A stretch of 33,559 nucleotides of DNA from an uncultured Phascolarctobacterium sp. GTDB taxonomy: Bacteria; Bacillota; Negativicutes; Acidaminococcales; Acidaminococcaceae. Of this stretch, positions 31,963 to 33,559 are shown in pieces. Position numbers and translations under genes: made by a program. Under the pieces are notes generated by a model, which made no database searches, was not told the origin of the DNA, and worked only from the letters and a program-made list of their open reading frames with translations. Where the stretch lies: contig URGS01000021.1 in the NCBI GenBank assembly GCA_900547415.1, positions 1 to 33,559 of the forward strand, written 5' to 3'. The first letter of the stretch is position 1; each line of letters starts with the position of its first letter.

Positions 31963-33559
31963 TCAGCCCCGCGTAAGGAACCGGGGCAATTCTTCAATGG
32001 GAATCGGCTTGGAGAATTTATAGCCCTGTAAATAATCTGCATGACTGATGATACACAGTTCTTCCTGGGCATCGGTCTCTACACCTTCGTACAGTACCTT
32101 GTAACCCAGACGCTCAAAGGCGGTAGAGAAGTAATCCAGCATGAAGCGGGAATTGGCATCCTGATCCGCCATCAGTAAAAGGCTTCTGTCGAATTTGACC
32201 ACATCCAGTTTCAGGCTTAAGATCCGGTCGAAATTGGAATAACCGGTTCCAAAATCATCCAGATAAGTACATACCCCCAACTGTTTGAACTCACTGACGC
32301 ATTCCTGTACCAGTTCGTATTCCGTATCGTTCTGGGACTCCGTAAACTCAACGGCAATGGTGTGGAAGTCGATTCCGGTGGCTCGTACGATGGATTTGAA
32401 TTCTTCCATGAAGTCCTTTTCGCCCAGCTCTTCCACAGAAAGATTTACGGATACACGGGAGATCTGATAGCCCTCATCTTGCATCTGCTTGATCTGCCTA
32501 CAGGTCTTATTCAGAATGATCATGCTGAGGCGGTGAATGTAGCCGTATTTTTCTGCCAGAGGAATAAAACGATCCGGGAATACCAGTCCTGTCTGTGGCA
32601 GACGCAAACGCATCAGGGATTCTGCGGTATCGTAAGTACCCGTGTGGACATTCCGTACCGGCTGACAATAGACCAGAACGCGTTCGTCATCTAAGGAGCC
32701 GTGTTCCGCAATATCTTTCAACTGGGACTTGATATAATGCATTTCTTTATAAGTCTGGTAATCTTCTTCCCCGAAGACACGATAGGAATTCTGGGCTACT
32801 TTTTCGGAAAAGTAATTGAATACCTCGTAGAACTGTTCCAGATTCTCACAAAAGTCCAGATGGTCGAAGAGTACCAGCTTGTAGGGAAGCTTATATTCTT
32901 CATAATATTTCTGGAACACCTTTTTAATCAGGGATACTGCCCTTTCTGTGGCATCCGGGATATTGTGGCTGTCCACTGCCAGTACGAAGAAGCTGGTGGA
33001 AGGATTGAACAACATACCCTTTCGAAAATAATCCGTCCAGAAGCTGTAGAACAGCTTTCCTATTTCCTCTGTCATGACGTATTCGAAATCCATGTCAAAG
33101 CGCAGGCACAGGTAGTAGGTATCCTGAGCGGTCTGCCGCTGCTGGCGCAGATATTCATCCAAGGATGCGGAACCCAGGGCACCGGTCTTCGGGTCGTAGG
33201 CGTTGGCATGGAGCATGTACAATACCACCAGAAGCGGCAGAAAATAGGTTGTGGCCAGGAAAGAAGTCGTATTCATGGCAGCTTCCATGACTACGATCAA
33301 TCCACAGACCTTCTCAGTAAATATCAGCATATGGAACAGTGCGGTAGGAAGTCTGCGGCGGTAGCAAACCAACAGAAAGAGGATCACCGCCAGATACAGA
33401 AGATATCCGACCATAAAAGGAGTGGACAGGATATTTTCATACCAGATTCCGTAATGATCCTGATGAAATCCCCAGCCGGTCAGAGGAGATGCCAGATCGG
33501 CAACTCCGGTCACCACAAGGATGGCGAAGGACAGAAAGGTAATGCCCAGCAGCACCGGG
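31963..33559 (-). CDS. Membrane-bound EAL-domain c-di-GMP phosphodiesterase (5' end outside window)
   Basis: About 531 residues are visible; the frame stays open at the right edge, so the N-terminus is missing. At least four membrane segments fill the first 115 visible residues. A linker and a degenerate GGDEF-like region (about 145-285) follow, in which no GGDEF motif is visible. Then comes an EAL domain (about 290-525). It reads ESL in place of EAL. The other metal and catalytic positions are present: VNLS (Asn), EFTES (Glu), DDFGTGYS (two Asp), VKFDRS (Lys), EGVET (Glu) and LQGYKFSKP (Gln). It would hydrolyse cyclic di-GMP in response to a membrane signal. It faces cstA across a 142-bp gap. 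Confidence 0.9.
   Translation of the reverse strand, partial: PVLLGITFLSFAILVVTGVADLASPLTGWGFHQDHYGIWYENILSTPFMVGYLLYLAVILFLLVCYRRRLPTALFHMLIFTEKVCGLIVVMEAAMNTTSFLATTYFLPLLVVLYMLHANAYDPKTGALGSASLDEYLRQQRQTAQDTYYLCLRFDMDFEYVMTEEIGKLFYSFWTDYFRKGMLFNPSTSFFVLAVDSHNIPDATERAVSLIKKVFQKYYEEYKLPYKLVLFDHLDFCENLEQFYEVFNYFSEKVAQNSYRVFGEEDYQTYKEMHYIKSQLKDIAEHGSLDDERVLVYCQPVRNVHTGTYDTAESLMRLRLPQTGLVFPDRFIPLAEKYGYIHRLSMIILNKTCRQIKQMQDEGYQISRVSVNLSVEELGEKDFMEEFKSIVRATGIDFHTIAVEFTESQNDTEYELVQECVSEFKQLGVCTYLDDFGTGYSNFDRILSLKLDVVKFDRSLLLMADQDANSRFMLDYFSTAFERLGYKVLYEGVETDAQEELCIISHADYLQGYKFSKPIPIEELPRFLTRG

Overview
The window reads as two different genomes joined inside one gene. Positions 1 to about 27,350 form a moderately AT-rich, low-GC Firmicutes-type region that prefers ATT for Ile and CGT/CGC for Arg. 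Gene content (SufCBDS, shikimate operon, NrdD/NrdG2, Dpp-type peptide transporter, SDF symporter) would suit an anaerobic gut Negativicute such as an Acidaminococcaceae/Phascolarctobacterium relative; that assignment is inference. From about 27,390 to the end, codon choice switches to ATC and AGA/AGG. The genes there (sufS 3' part, sufU, a DUF1622 membrane protein, cstA, an EAL protein) look like Lachnospiraceae. The switch falls in the conserved EHHSN..PW segment of sufS, so the contig is either an assembly chimera or a homologous-recombination junction.

Layout: (1) 1-1,345: AT-rich DNA, a small XRE regulator and a truncated 5'-nucleotidase remnant. (2) 1,348-5,573, minus strand: an anaerobic ribonucleotide reductase module, nrdG2 then nrdD then a thioredoxin-reductase-like gene. 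NrdD carries a C-terminal glutaredoxin/thioredoxin-like domain, and its promoter overlaps one of a tandem pair of NrdR-box matches. (3) 5,633-6,715, minus strand: a T-box-like leader fragment and an EamA transporter. (4) 6,914-15,782, plus strand: a nine-gene aromatic amino acid operon (DAHP synthase, tyrA, aroB, aroA, aroC, pheA, aroE, aroK, aroQ). It is preceded by a previously unmarked 34-codon leader peptide packed with Tyr and Phe, followed by an intrinsic terminator: a classical attenuation layout. (5) 15,783-16,187: dispersed palindromic repeats and an IS-like remnant. (6) 16,235-21,650, minus strand: a complete peptide ABC importer (lipoprotein, two permeases, two ATPases). (7) 22,168-23,358: an SDF-family symporter. 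(8) 23,655-28,644: the sufCBDSU iron-sulfur cluster operon containing the junction. (9) 28,734-33,559: DUF1622 protein, an unrecognised 170-residue protein behind a strong promoter and a cre-like operator, cstA, and a 5'-truncated membrane EAL phosphodiesterase on the minus strand.

How it works together: the aro operon takes PEP and erythrose-4-phosphate to chorismate and then to phenylpyruvate and 4-hydroxyphenylpyruvate. Control is plausible at two levels, by translation of the leader peptide and by the regulatory domains of DAHP synthase and PheA. The RNR module supplies dNTPs anaerobically, with the fused redox domain and reductase suggesting thiol-based rather than formate-based re-reduction. 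The Suf operon would supply Fe-S clusters for enzymes such as NrdG2.
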